A DNA stretch of 64,000 nt from CAYRTV01 sp964505785 (GCA_964505785.1 CAZDJZ010000013.1:18328-82327), one strand, 5' to 3'; counted from the stretch's first letter, positions 44,815 to 54,471 are shown. Notes: a model not told the origin generated them from the sequence alone. A program made the numbers and translations.

Positions 44815-45972
44815 ATGAAAAATGTTTCGATTCTCGGTTCGACAGGCTCCATAGGACGGAACACGTTAAAGGTCATCTCCAGATTGTCCGGCCGGTTTAA
44901 AGTAACAGGGCTTTCGGCCGGAACCAACCTTGAACTTTTTATTAAACAAATAGAAATGCATAAACCCGGAATTGTTTCAGTAAAAAATAAAAATGATGCG
45001 GAAATATTGCGCAGCCGCTTCAGGGGAAACGGTTTGCAAATCACATATGGAGCTGAGGGAAATGAAGAAGTTGCCGGCTTTTCAAGCAATGACATCATTG
45101 TTTTGGCCATTACGGGAATAAGCGGCTTAAGGCCGACCATGACAGCGGTGAAAACCGGAAAAAGAGTGGCATTGGCCAATAAAGAAGCGATGGTGACAGC
45201 CGGCGCCCTGCTTCGAAAATCCGCGGAAGAAACAGGTGCGGAAATCATTCCGGTCGACAGCGAACACAGCGGGATCTTCCAGTGTATCCGGAAAGAAAAG
45301 AATGCAGATGTTAACCGGGTTATTTTGACGGCATCCGGCGGCCCGTTTTTTGAGATGAGGATGGATGAAATCAAGAATCAAAGCGTAAAAAATGCATTGA
45401 ATCATCCCCGGTGGAAAATGGGAAGAAAAATTTCAATCGATTCCGCTACTATGATGAATAAGGGATTGGAAATCATCGAAGCCAAATGGCTTTTTGATTT
45501 AAATCCTGACCAACTGGATATTCTTATCCATCCGCAAAGTATTATTCATGCGTTGGTGGAAATGAACGACGGATCGGTTTTAGCCCAGCTGAGCCGGACG
45601 GATATGAAAATTCCCATCCAATATGCGCTGACCTACCCGGAAAGAACTCCATCCACGCTCCCGTATTTGGATTTGAAAAAATCCGGCCATCTCGAGTTTT
45701 ATGAGGCGGATCAAAGACAATTTCCTTTAGTCGCCTTGGCCTTTCGGGCCTTAAGGGAAAAACCGTATTTTTCCATTGCTATGAATGCCGCAAATGAAAT
45801 TGCGGTCCAGGAATTCTTATCAGAAAACCTGAATTTTTCCGGGATTTGGGAAACCATTATCGATGTCATGAATAAGCTCACGCCGCAGGAGATATATACT
45901 CTTGAAGATATTTTGACGCTTGACCGGGAGATTAGAGAAATAACCCGGAATATTATCAAACAAAGGGATTAA
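44815..45972 (+). CDS. dxr: 1-deoxy-D-xylulose 5-phosphate reductoisomerase
   Basis: A 385-residue NADPH-dependent enzyme of the MEP isoprenoid pathway. ILGSTGSIGRNTLKVI (nucleotide binding), ALANKEAMVTAG, IPVDSEHSGIFQCI, LTASGGPF and KISIDSATMMNKGLEIIEA (metal and substrate site) are in place. I chose the ATG at 44815 (MKNVSILG) over the TTG three codons upstream, which overlaps cdsA. The MEP pathway also appears through ispG in the same operon. Confidence 0.95.
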   Translation: MKNVSILGSTGSIGRNTLKVISRLSGRFKVTGLSAGTNLELFIKQIEMHKPGIVSVKNKNDAEILRSRFRGNGLQITYGAEGNEEVAGFSSNDIIVLAITGISGLRPTMTAVKTGKRVALANKEAMVTAGALLRKSAEETGAEIIPVDSEHSGIFQCIRKEKNADVNRVILTASGGPFFEMRMDEIKNQSVKNALNHPRWKMGRKISIDSATMMNKGLEIIEAKWLFDLNPDQLDILIHPQSIIHALVEMNDGSVLAQLSRTDMKIPIQYALTYPERTPSTLPYLDLKKSGHLEFYEADQRQFPLVALAFRALREKPYFSIAMNAANEIAVQEFLSENLNFSGIWETIIDVMNKLTPQEIYTLEDILTLDREIREITRNIIKQRD

Positions 45973-45973
45973 A

Positions 45974-47314
45974 ATGGGATCTTTATTAGGAACATTATTA
46001 GCATTTGCTATCGTATTTGGGATTTTAGTTTTTGTCCATGAATTCGGTCATTTTTTCATGGCCAAACTTGTGGGAATCCGGGTGGAAACATTTTCGTTTG
46101 GTTACGGGAAACGCTTATTCGGTATAAAAAAAGGAGAAACCGATTACCGGGTCAGTTTGATTCCAATGGGTGGTTATGTGAAATTCGGCGGGGAAGAAGC
46201 CCTGGAAGGATTGAAACAAGGAGAGGAACCGAAGCCGGGAGACTTCATGGCCGCAAAAAGGTGGCAGCGGTTTTTAGTCATTTTTATGGGACCGGTTATG
46301 AACCTGATTCTGGCTGTGGTGGTTATGGCGTTCATCAACATGAATGGCGTTCAGGTTCCGGAATATCAGGACAAAATTCCAGAAATCGGCTGGATAGCCC
46401 CTGATTCTCCGGCGAAACGCGCCGGTTTGCAGCCGGGAGATGTGATATTAAGTATAAATGATAAGAAAACCAATAACTGGAATGATGTCGAATTAGCAGT
46501 CGGGACAAGGCCGGATAAAGAAATCGATATCCGGATCAAACGGAATGGTCAAATTGAAAATGTGGATCTGACCACTGAAAGCAAGACCCGCTATAACATG
46601 GGCTATGCCGGATTTTTCGGAAAAATCAAAACTCAGGTAACCATGGTTTCCCCGGGTTCGCCTGCGCAGGAAGCAGGCCTTGAACCTGGAGATGTCATAC
46701 TGAGGATAAACGGCGAACCGGTTTATTTTTACCGTTTTGTGGAGGTCATTGAAAGTAACCCCGGGAATACACTTGATTTTTTAGTTAAGAGGGACGGAAA
46801 AGAAATTCATATAGATGTTACCCCAAGAAAAGAAGGGGAGGTTGGTAAAATCGGCATCACGCAGACGCCCGAATCCGAAGCAAAAAAATACGGTTTTTTT
46901 AAATCATTCGGCCGCAGTGTAAATGAAAATATTAAGCTGGTCGGTTTGGTAGTGGATTTCATTCGCAATCTCATTGTGGGGGAAGCCTCTACCAGCCAAC
47001 TCGGCGGGCCGATTGAAATTGCTAATTTTTCCTATGCCGCCATGCGGATGGGAGCTATGGCTCTTTTCAGCTGGATCGCATTCATCAGCCTTCAGCTGGG
47101 GATCATCAATCTTGTTCCGGTTCCAGTATTTGACGGCGGCCAGATGCTGGTTTTGTCGCTGGAAGGCCTCTTCCGCAAGGATTTCAGCCCGAAAGTCAAG
47201 CAGGTCATCATGCAGATCGGCTTTGCTATTTTTATTTTTCTTATTGTTTTCGTTATTCTCAATGATGTGGCCAAACGGCTGCCGAATGGATGGGACAGCC
47301 TGATACCGTGGTGA
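45974..47314 (+). CDS. rseP: RseP-type intramembrane zinc metalloprotease
   Basis: A 446-residue site-2 protease that cleaves anti-sigma factors or signal-peptide remnants in the inner membrane. HEFGH in the first helix (about residues 22-26) is the zinc site, and NLVPVPVFDGGQM near the C-terminus completes it. Two PDZ domains lie between (IAPDSPAKRAGLQPGDVI and SPGSPAQEAGLEPGDVI). AAAGGGA precedes the ATG one base after dxr ends. It is the fourth gene of the operon. Confidence 0.95.
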   Translation: MGSLLGTLLAFAIVFGILVFVHEFGHFFMAKLVGIRVETFSFGYGKRLFGIKKGETDYRVSLIPMGGYVKFGGEEALEGLKQGEEPKPGDFMAAKRWQRFLVIFMGPVMNLILAVVVMAFINMNGVQVPEYQDKIPEIGWIAPDSPAKRAGLQPGDVILSINDKKTNNWNDVELAVGTRPDKEIDIRIKRNGQIENVDLTTESKTRYNMGYAGFFGKIKTQVTMVSPGSPAQEAGLEPGDVILRINGEPVYFYRFVEVIESNPGNTLDFLVKRDGKEIHIDVTPRKEGEVGKIGITQTPESEAKKYGFFKSFGRSVNENIKLVGLVVDFIRNLIVGEASTSQLGGPIEIANFSYAAMRMGAMALFSWIAFISLQLGIINLVPVPVFDGGQMLVLSLEGLFRKDFSPKVKQVIMQIGFAIFIFLIVFVILNDVAKRLPNGWDSLIPW

Positions 47315-47356
47315 AAAAGTCAGTAAAGAGGGAAGAAGAAGACCCGGAAATCTAAA

Positions 47357-48445
47357 ATGAAAGGTCCGTTAACTGATATAAAATTGGAATTTCCGCGCAG
47401 GAAGACAAAGAAGCTGCGAATTGGAAACGTGCTTGTAGGGGGAGGGGCACCGATAACGGTCCAATCCATGACCAAAACCGATACCAGGGACATAGAAGCG
47501 ACGTCACAGCAAATAATACGGCTGGAAGAGGCTGGATGCGAAATAATCAGGCTTGCGGTACCGGACTTGGACGCAGCTGCATCATTATCCTCGATCAAGA
47601 AGAATGTAACCATTCCCATAGTTGCGGATATTCATTTTGATTATCGTCTTGCCTTAGCTTCGATGCGGGCTGGAGTGAACGGGCTTCGAATCAATCCGGG
47701 CAACATTGGATCCCGAAACAAAGTAAAAGAAATCGCAGTTATGGCAAAAGACATGCATATTCCTATTCGCATCGGAGTCAATGCGGGATCTCTTGAAAAA
47801 GAATTGCTGGAAAAATATGGAGAAGCTTGTCCGGAAGCCATGGTTGAAAGTGCGCTGCGGCATATCCGTATTTTAGAAGACATGGATTTCGATTTAATAA
47901 AGGTGTCTTTAAAAGCCTCGGATATCTACCGTACTCTGGAAGCAAGCCGGCTGTTAGCGGATAAGACCTCATACCCCTTCCATGCGGGAATCACTGAATC
48001 CGGCGGTTTTCTTTCCGGTTCAGTTAAATCAGCGTCCGGAGTGACTCTTTTGCTCAGGGAGGGGTTAGCCGATACAATCCGTGTATCCCTTACAGCAGAC
48101 CCCGCGGAAGAAGTACGCGTTGCCTACCTTATTCTTTCCGGTCTTGGGATAAGGCAGCATGGCCCGGTTACTATATCTTGTCCGGTTTGCGGACGTTGTG
48201 AAGTGGACCTGGCGGCTGTTGCGGAAGAAGTGGAAAAGCGTTTGCTCCCCCTGAAGAAAAACATAACCGTGGCTGTCATGGGCTGTATGGTCAATGGCCC
48301 GGGAGAAGCCAGGGAAGCAGACATTGGAGTGGCTTGCGGGCGGGGAATCGGTGTTATTTTTCGCAAAGGGCGGATTCTGCGAAAAGTAAAAGAAGCCGCC
48401 ATTGTGGACGAACTGATGAAAGAAATTGAATTTCTGTCGTCCTAA
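47357..48445 (+). CDS. ispG: 4-hydroxy-3-methylbut-2-enyl-diphosphate synthase
   Basis: A 362-residue iron-sulfur enzyme, penultimate in the MEP pathway. The TIM-barrel part contains SMTKTDTRD, ADIHFDYRLAL, LRINPGNIG and VSLKASD. The C-terminal cluster domain has CPVCGRCEVDL and MGCMVNGPGEAREADIG. It is 42 bases after rseP and ends the operon; larE converges from the other side. Confidence 0.95.
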   Translation: MKGPLTDIKLEFPRRKTKKLRIGNVLVGGGAPITVQSMTKTDTRDIEATSQQIIRLEEAGCEIIRLAVPDLDAAASLSSIKKNVTIPIVADIHFDYRLALASMRAGVNGLRINPGNIGSRNKVKEIAVMAKDMHIPIRIGVNAGSLEKELLEKYGEACPEAMVESALRHIRILEDMDFDLIKVSLKASDIYRTLEASRLLADKTSYPFHAGITESGGFLSGSVKSASGVTLLLREGLADTIRVSLTADPAEEVRVAYLILSGLGIRQHGPVTISCPVCGRCEVDLAAVAEEVEKRLLPLKKNITVAVMGCMVNGPGEAREADIGVACGRGIGVIFRKGRILRKVKEAAIVDELMKEIEFLSS

Positions 48446-48460
48446 GGAGCGAAGCGCGAA

Positions 48461-48479
48461 ATCTTGATTAGATCAAGAT
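48461..48479. terminator. Perfect hairpin between convergent ispG and larE
   Basis: ATCTTGAT-TAG-ATCAAGAT forms an 8-bp stem with a 3-base loop just after ispG and overlapping the larE stop. It lacks a T-tract on either strand, so terminator function is uncertain. Confidence 0.35.
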
Positions 48480-49294
48480 AGGGATTCGTTGAGGCTGCCG
48501 GTACGATAGCCGGTCAAATCTAATGCAATCCACGTGAATCCGATTTTTTTTAAGCGGCTGCTGATTTTTTCTCGAAAATCGATGTTTTCAAGAAGTTTAA
48601 ATTCAGAAGGAGGAATTTCCAGCCGGGCCAGCCGGCCGTGATGACGCACCCGGACCTGGGTTATTCCCAATTCTTTCAGATATTTTTCTGCTTCTTCAAT
48701 TTGTTTCAATTCTTTCTCTTTAATTGGCTGTCCATAGGGAAGCCTTGATGCGAGACAAGCTTGCGATGGTTTGTTCCAAGTATCCAACCCCAGAATCCTG
48801 GATAGTTCCCGAATGTCTTTCTTGGTCAGTCCGGCTTCTTTCAAAGGAGACCGGATCCCCAATTCCCGGGCCGCTTTGGCCCCAGGCCGGTAATCCTCAT
48901 GATCGTCCGCATTTTCACCATCAAGGACATACGGAATATTTTTGCGTGAGGCCATATCTTTGAGCTGGCGAAAAAGGTTTTTCTTGCAGATATAACAACG
49001 CTGCGGAGAATTGCATGTGAAAGCAGGATCATTCCAGCCTTGAAAGTCAACAATCTCCAAGAGTACGCCGAATTTACGTGCTTCATGCACAGCAAAAAGC
49101 CGTTCATCCTCCGGATGAATGGGGGAGCGGGCTGTAACGGCCAGGACTCGCTTATTAATCGCGTCTGATGCTGATTGCAACAGCAGCGTGCTGTCCACTC
49201 CGCCCGAATAAGCTATGAGCACTGATCCCATATCAGAAAGGATTTCTTTCAAACGGTTATACTTATGCAAAAGCTCACTGTTTATTCTGTTCAT
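48473..49294 (-). CDS. larE: LarE-type ATP-dependent sulfur transferase
   Basis: A 273-residue PP-loop enzyme. LarE makes the nickel-pincer cofactor precursor of lactate racemase and related enzymes by giving up a Cys sulfur. The N-terminal AYSGGVDSTLL is the PP-loop. CNSPQRCYICKKN and PSQACLASRLPYG provide candidate Cys residues, the latter at the position of the sacrificial Cys in the family. No larB or larC is nearby, so the final acceptor is uncertain. Confidence 0.88.
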   Translation of the reverse strand: MNRINSELLHKYNRLKEILSDMGSVLIAYSGGVDSTLLLQSASDAINKRVLAVTARSPIHPEDERLFAVHEARKFGVLLEIVDFQGWNDPAFTCNSPQRCYICKKNLFRQLKDMASRKNIPYVLDGENADDHEDYRPGAKAARELGIRSPLKEAGLTKKDIRELSRILGLDTWNKPSQACLASRLPYGQPIKEKELKQIEEAEKYLKELGITQVRVRHHGRLARLEIPPSEFKLLENIDFREKISSRLKKIGFTWIALDLTGYRTGSLNESLS

Positions 49295-49403
49295 AAAAGC
49301 ATTCCTCGTCTCATTTTTTTATCCATCCCGGCCTATTAGTTCGAAAATGACAGTTCCGCTATTGATTCTCTTTTGGAAGCAATTTCCATAATAATAGGTC
49401 ATA

Positions 49404-50363
49404 TCAGAAAACAGGGTTTTCCGGGGGACTTCCGGTGACAACCTTAACTAAATTAACTGCTGCCATCCGGGCCATCTTTAAACGGGTCTCATATGTTGCA
49501 CTGCCTATATGGGGAAGAAGCACGACATTGTCCAGAGAGAGTAATTTTTCTTCTATTTCCGGTTCCCGTTCATATACATCCAAACCAGCTGCACGTATAC
49601 GCTTTTCTTCCAGCGCTTCAGCCAAGGCTTTTTCATCTATTACCGCACCGCGAGAGGCATTGATAAGAATAGCATCCCGCTTTATCAGCTCTATTTTTGA
49701 ACGGGATATAAGGTGCCGGGTTTGAGAATTAAGGGACGTATGCAGAGTAATGATATCTGCTGTTTTCAAGAGGGCATCTAAGGGCAGATACGCGGATTTA
49801 TGATGGGTTTCTTCTTCCGGGGTCAAGCGGTGTGGGTCATAATAGACGATGTGCATTTGGAAGGGATGGGCCCGTAAAGCCACGGCCTGGCCGATCCGGC
49901 CCATTCCGATGATGCCCAGGCGTTTTTCGGTCAAATCCATGCCCATCAAAAGATCAATCTTCCATCCCTTGTATTTTAACTGCCGTGTGAAACGGTCGGC
50001 TTCAGGGATGCGGCGGGCTGTTGATAAAATAAGGGCCCAGGTTAAGTCAGCTGTTGTGTTTGTCAATACATCTGGTGTATTCGTTACGATGATTCCTTTT
50101 TCCCTTGCATATGCCGTGTTGATATTATTATATCCCACTGCACAATTCGCGATGATTTTCAGGTTAGGAGCAGCGTCCATAATCTCTTTATCAATTTTTT
50201 CAGTTAAAAGACATAAAATACCCTGCTTGTCTTTAACTTTGGCTATTATGTCTTCGCGGCTTGGGAAACCTTCTTTGGCAGCGAGTTCAAAATCAACATG
50301 ATTATTTAAGTAAGCCATGGCTTCCGGAAGGATTTTTTGAGTCAATAATACTTTAGGCGGCAT
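49404..50363 (-). CDS. D-isomer-specific 2-hydroxyacid dehydrogenase (glyoxylate/hydroxypyruvate reductase-like)
   Basis: A 319-residue NAD(P)-dependent dehydrogenase. The Rossmann motif GIIGMGRIGQAVALRA, catalytic Arg in NASRGAVIDE, Glu in REPEIEE and catalytic His in LLPHIGSATYETR are present. Overall it is most like glycerate dehydrogenase/glyoxylate reductase GyaR; the exact substrate is inferred. It is 14 bases downstream of the nucleoside phosphorylase gene, so probably co-transcribed. Confidence 0.9.
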   Translation of the reverse strand: MPPKVLLTQKILPEAMAYLNNHVDFELAAKEGFPSREDIIAKVKDKQGILCLLTEKIDKEIMDAAPNLKIIANCAVGYNNINTAYAREKGIIVTNTPDVLTNTTADLTWALILSTARRIPEADRFTRQLKYKGWKIDLLMGMDLTEKRLGIIGMGRIGQAVALRAHPFQMHIVYYDPHRLTPEEETHHKSAYLPLDALLKTADIITLHTSLNSQTRHLISRSKIELIKRDAILINASRGAVIDEKALAEALEEKRIRAAGLDVYEREPEIEEKLLSLDNVVLLPHIGSATYETRLKMARMAAVNLVKVVTGSPPENPVF

Positions 50364-50377
50364 GATGATACTCCTGA

Positions 50378-51103
50378 TTATAATTGATCCATGCTATTAT
50401 AAAAATTATTATTCTTTTCAATAAAGGGAAAAAAATAGGAGCGGATTGAATTATCCAAGCTGTGAAACTGTTTTTTGTGACCTTTGCCGCTTAATTTATC
50501 GCTTATAAGCACCAAAGCAGCCGATTTAATGTGATAATATTCGGATAAAGCAAAAACAGCCGAAATTTCCATGTCAACCAGTGCACAACCCTGATTGACC
50601 TGATGTGATATCCATTCCGGAGTTTCACGGTATGGTGCATCCGTTGAAACCGCAGATCCTGTTGTATAGGGAAGGTGATTCAGCTCTAAAAAAGCCTTAA
50701 TCTGTGTATTCATTTCCGGAGAAGAGGAAAAGGTTTTTTTATGCGGAAAATAATGCCGGGATGTTCCTTCTTCCGACAGAGCGGACTCGACCACAACGGC
50801 AGATTTCAGGGCTAAATGGGGAATGAGAGAACCTGCCAGACCCAGAAAAACGACCCGCTTGATTCCGGAAACCAGAATGGGCTCTAATAACAGAATCATT
50901 CCAGGAGCTCCTATTCCCCCGTACAAAACCACGTGGTTATTAAAATAGAAAAGGCGGGAAAAAAGCAAGCTCCGTGATTTATCAGCTTGCCGGATGAGAT
51001 TTTTTTCCAATATACGCGAAGGTACATCGGCAGGGATGACGACCAAGTCTTGATAAGAAAACCCAGGAATGGGATTCGGTTTGAATATGGAAATATTCCG
51101 CAC
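50378..51103 (-). CDS. Nucleoside phosphorylase family protein
   Basis: A 241-residue enzyme of the PNP/UDP phosphorylase superfamily. GIGAPGMILLLEPILVSGIK, FLGLAGSL and CALVDMEISAVFALSEYY (ribose site Glu/Met) fit uridine phosphorylase-like members. I chose the GTG at 51103 (VRNISIFKPN) because GGAGG lies ten bases upstream. The longer frame starts at 51208 with a hydrophobic stretch unlike the family and would overlap the divergent ParB-like region. The base specificity is unknown. Confidence 0.85.
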   Translation of the reverse strand: MRNISIFKPNPIPGFSYQDLVVIPADVPSRILEKNLIRQADKSRSLLFSRLFYFNNHVVLYGGIGAPGMILLLEPILVSGIKRVVFLGLAGSLIPHLALKSAVVVESALSEEGTSRHYFPHKKTFSSSPEMNTQIKAFLELNHLPYTTGSAVSTDAPYRETPEWISHQVNQGCALVDMEISAVFALSEYYHIKSAALVLISDKLSGKGHKKQFHSLDNSIRSYFFPFIEKNNNFYNSMDQL

Positions 51104-51248
51104 GTATAAACTTCCTCCGGTTTGACAAACGATAATAAAAAACAGGTTTAATGTAAAGAGTAAATCCATATATAAAAACATTCTATTTGTGCTTTTACCT
51201 CGAATCATGCATAGTGTGGATAAAGTTCAGGCTAGGAATATTAATAGA

Positions 51249-52217
51249 ATGGAAAAAGAATTAAAATTAACTACAGTGCAATTAAGCGAAATTGATTTTT
51301 CTGAAAGCAGATTTAAAATTTCTCCGGAGATCCGGGCTGATTCAATGCTGGAATCAATCCGAAAAAGCGGATTGCTCAATCCGCCTGTTTTAATAAAACG
51401 TGACGGTAAGCTTATCATTCTTTCAGGATGGAAACGGATTAAAGCAGCCCGAATACTTGATATTGAACGGATCACTGTTTTTATATTAAGAGAAAAACAT
51501 GATCAAATCGCCTTTGAACTGCCGGTTTATGAAAATCTTTCGCTCCGCGAATTTATTTCTATTGAAAAAGCGGAGATCATCGCAAAATTCAAGAAATTCG
51601 GGGCGGATGACAGGACAATATGTGAAAAATACTTAACTCTTTTGAACCTTCCTCCCAAGGCCCAAATTATCGAAGATTGCATAAAGATTCATAATTTCAA
51701 GCTTCAGTTAAGACAAGCCGCCTTCAGAGAGGATTTTTCCTTTCCGGTGCTGCAAAAATCAGCTCAATTCAAACCAGAGGAAAGAAATCATTTGTTCCCG
51801 GTTTTAAATGGAATGAGCAGGAGCAGCCAAATGGAAGTTTTGGAAAACATTATGGATATTCAAGGCAGGGACAAATGCCGGTTGCGCCAAATCTTTGATA
51901 AGATGAAAATCCCGGCTATTTTAGAGTCGGATACTTTGTCAGCTCCTCAGAAAAAAGAAAAAATCCGCCGGCTTATCCACAAAGAACGCTATCCGGTTTT
52001 GAGTTCCCGGCAGGATCATTTTAAAGATGCGATGAAGGCATTGGGGCTTCCTGAAAACTTTACAATATTAACGACGAAAAACTTTGAAGAAGAAGGATTT
52101 CGGCTGCAGATGCAGTGCCGCACTCCGGAAGAATTCAAAAACAATATTGAGGAAATGAAACGGATGGTCCAGGAGAGGGGAATCACCATTCTTTTTGATG
52201 TATTAAACCATGATTAA
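51249..52217 (+). CDS. ParB/Spo0J-like domain protein paired with SPL-like enzyme
   Basis: A 322-residue protein. Residues about 10-110 resemble the ParB N-terminal fold: VLIKRDGKLIILSGWKRIKAARILD corresponds (in pieces) to the GERRxRAA nucleotide-binding box, and YENLSLREFISIEKAEI corresponds to the ENLQRxDLxPxEEA box. A helical middle (about 110-180) could be a DNA-binding-like region, and the C-terminal ~140 residues are unrecognised. It is not a chromosomal parB: there is no parA or parS context. Upstream in-frame starts exist (51189 GTG, 51207 ATG); I chose the ATG at 51249. It overlaps the radical SAM gene by 8 bases. Confidence 0.75.
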   Translation: MEKELKLTTVQLSEIDFSESRFKISPEIRADSMLESIRKSGLLNPPVLIKRDGKLIILSGWKRIKAARILDIERITVFILREKHDQIAFELPVYENLSLREFISIEKAEIIAKFKKFGADDRTICEKYLTLLNLPPKAQIIEDCIKIHNFKLQLRQAAFREDFSFPVLQKSAQFKPEERNHLFPVLNGMSRSSQMEVLENIMDIQGRDKCRLRQIFDKMKIPAILESDTLSAPQKKEKIRRLIHKERYPVLSSRQDHFKDAMKALGLPENFTILTTKNFEEEGFRLQMQCRTPEEFKNNIEEMKRMVQERGITILFDVLNHD

Positions 52218-53319
52218 ACTGGAAAAATATATAAAATCAATCTACCTCCTGAAATCCGCACGGCCATATCCTCTTACACAAAAAATTTTGAAAAAACTTC
52301 CCAGCGTTCCGGTAGAAATGATATCCACTGAACAGGAGCTGCAGGAAATTATTGCAGTTCAAAAAGATCCTGTAGGATTCGGAAAAAGTCATTTAGTCCT
52401 TAAACCGCTGAAGGGAGATTTTGTGAAGCCGTGCCCGTGTACCCCGTGTTACTTGGGATGCCGTTATTATGTTATTCATGCAGATTTGAATTGCCCGATG
52501 GACTGTACGTATTGCATTCTTCAGCTGTATCTGAATCAGCCTTGGTTGACCGTCCATGTCAATACGAATGATATGTGGTCGCAGCTGGACTCTTTCCTCA
52601 GGAAAAATGACCGGTTTCTTCGCATTGGGACGGGAGAATTAGGGGATTCCTTAGCTTTGGACAATTTAACAGGCCGCTCCATGGAATTAATAGATTTTTT
52701 TAGGAGTCGGCCGAAGGCGTTTTTTGAACTGAAGACCAAAACAATCCATATCGATAATATTCTCAATATCCCTGCGGCGGACAATATAGTTATCGCATGG
52801 TCGCTTAATTCATTTGATGCGGCAAGAAGAGAAGAGAAACGGGCACCGAATGTTTATGCCCGTATTCAGGCGGCTGAGGAAGTTATCCGGGCGGGATACC
52901 GGGTAGCTTTTCATTTCGATCCCCTCATTATCTATCCTGGCTGGGAGGAAGGATACAGGGAAGTTATTGAAATATTGATGGCCCGGGTGGATATAAAAAA
53001 AATCGCATGGATCAGTTTAGGCAGTCTGAGGTTTCCGCCTGCTCTCAAACCTGTGATTCAGAGCAGATTTCCTGATTCGGAGATTGTATATCAGGAAATG
53101 ATCAAAGGAAAAGATGGAAAACTAAGGTATTTCAAGCCGAAGAGAATAGAAATATACAGAAAAATTGTCTCTTGCTTTGGAGAAAAGGGACGTTGCATCC
53201 CTATTTACTTTTGTATGGAAAGTGAGGAAATTTGGAGGAAAGTTTTAAGAAAAAAAATGGGAAGCGAGGATGAAATCGAACGATTTTTAACCTCGCTTCC
53301 CAGATTAATCAATCAATGA
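52210..53319 (+). CDS. SPL-family radical SAM protein
   Basis: A 369-residue radical SAM enzyme related to spore photoproduct lyase. The 4Fe-4S/SAM motif is CPMDCTYCILQ (about residues 98-108). An extra N-terminal Cys group, PCPCTPCYLGCRYY, precedes it. GTGELGDSLALDNLTG, ELKTKT, HFDPLIIYPGWEEGY and SLGSLRFPPALKPV are typical of the SPL-like group. The organism shows no sporulation genes here, so the substrate may be a non-spore DNA lesion or something else. Overlap with the ParB-like gene implies coupled translation and joint function. Confidence 0.85.
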   Translation: MIKLEKYIKSIYLLKSARPYPLTQKILKKLPSVPVEMISTEQELQEIIAVQKDPVGFGKSHLVLKPLKGDFVKPCPCTPCYLGCRYYVIHADLNCPMDCTYCILQLYLNQPWLTVHVNTNDMWSQLDSFLRKNDRFLRIGTGELGDSLALDNLTGRSMELIDFFRSRPKAFFELKTKTIHIDNILNIPAADNIVIAWSLNSFDAARREEKRAPNVYARIQAAEEVIRAGYRVAFHFDPLIIYPGWEEGYREVIEILMARVDIKKIAWISLGSLRFPPALKPVIQSRFPDSEIVYQEMIKGKDGKLRYFKPKRIEIYRKIVSCFGEKGRCIPIYFCMESEEIWRKVLRKKMGSEDEIERFLTSLPRLINQ

Positions 53320-53326
53320 GAGTCGA

Positions 53327-53749
53327 TTATCTGACTCTTTCAGCTTTTTGTTCAGCTATGATTCCGATGTCTTCAACGCCAGCGTCCTTTAAAGTAGCAA
53401 CGAGATCAATAAGGACTCCGTACTCCAGATCCTGGTCGGCCTTGAGATAGAGTTTTTTATCAGTAGCGGTCATCAATGCGTCTTCCAGCGTGATGTAGAG
53501 TGCATTTTCTTCAACTTGCTGTTCATTGAGATACAAGGTCCCGTCTTCTTTTATGTAGAGGACAACATCAGGATCTTCAGGCATTTCAATTCGGTTTGAA
53601 GCGGTAGGGAGCTTGACATCAACTCCTTTCTGGACCAGGGGGGTCATAACCATGAAAATGATGAGAAGTACAAGTAGAACATCGCAAAGGGGAACAACAT
53701 TAGGCTCTGCGTTGACATCGCCTTCTTTTTTGCCGACTGTAAAACCCAT
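53327..53749 (-). CDS. exbD: ExbD/TolR-family biopolymer transport protein
   Basis: A 140-residue inner-membrane protein with one membrane helix (about 20-42) carrying the essential Asp in PLCDVLLVLLIIFMV, then a periplasmic domain. With ExbB it uses the proton gradient to energise TonB. AGAGG precedes the ATG. It is last in tonB-exbB-exbD. The C-terminal domain is complete. Confidence 0.93.
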   Translation of the reverse strand: MGFTVGKKEGDVNAEPNVVPLCDVLLVLLIIFMVMTPLVQKGVDVKLPTASNRIEMPEDPDVVLYIKEDGTLYLNEQQVEENALYITLEDALMTATDKKLYLKADQDLEYGVLIDLVATLKDAGVEDIGIIAEQKAERVR

Positions 53750-53796
53750 TTTTTTTACCTCTTTCCTGTATAATTTACGATAATGGCTTTAAAGAA

Positions 53797-54471
53797 TTAG
53801 GCTTCTTTCTTTCTTGAGAAGAAGTCGACAACTTCAGATGCGGTGTTAGACATTTCTGCGCTGAAAATTTCAACTCTGTTATTAAGGGTATTGAAGCACC
53901 ATAAGGCCATAATCGCAACGCCGATTCCAAAGGCTGTGGCAACAAGAGCTTCGGCGATACCAGCGGCGACGGCACCGATTCCGCCTGAGCCAGTCAAAGC
54001 CATTCCACGGAAAGCATTGATAATACCAAGAATGGTTCCGAAAAGACCAATGAAGGGGGAAGATGTGGCGATTGTCGCCATTACGCTTAATCCCCTTTTG
54101 AGTTCTTGGGTGAACATGACAGATGCCCGGTCACAGCCTCTCTCGGCTGTTAAAATTTGCTGTTCCATACTCAGCCCGGCTTCCCGGCCTTCCATGAATT
54201 CTCTGATTCCTGCAGCGGAAATGCGGGCCACATGGCTTCCCTTGTATTCTTTTTTGCTGGCAAGGTTAAAAGCTTCCTGGTGCTTGCCGGCTTTGAGAAG
54301 TTCCGCAATCTTTGGCGCGATCTGTTTGGATTTTTTCTTTGAGCGGGAGAATATGATCAGCCGTTCAATGAAAATGTAAATGGTGAGGACAGAGAGAAAC
54401 ATAAGGAGACCTGCTACGAATTTAACAGGTAAGCCCATTGAGTGCCATATTTCTACGAGTCCAAATTGCAT
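53797..54471 (-). CDS. exbB: ExbB/MotA/TolQ-family proton channel protein
   Basis: A 224-residue membrane protein with three helices (about 15-37, 130-150 and 165-190) and the family core SPFIGLFGTILGIINAF with GGIGAVAAGIAEALVATAFG. It has a very strong ribosome binding site (AAAGGAGG). It forms the proton channel with ExbD and TonB, encoded on both sides. Confidence 0.93.
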   Translation of the reverse strand: MQFGLVEIWHSMGLPVKFVAGLLMFLSVLTIYIFIERLIIFSRSKKKSKQIAPKIAELLKAGKHQEAFNLASKKEYKGSHVARISAAGIREFMEGREAGLSMEQQILTAERGCDRASVMFTQELKRGLSVMATIATSSPFIGLFGTILGIINAFRGMALTGSGGIGAVAAGIAEALVATAFGIGVAIMALWCFNTLNNRVEIFSAEMSNTASEVVDFFSRKKEA

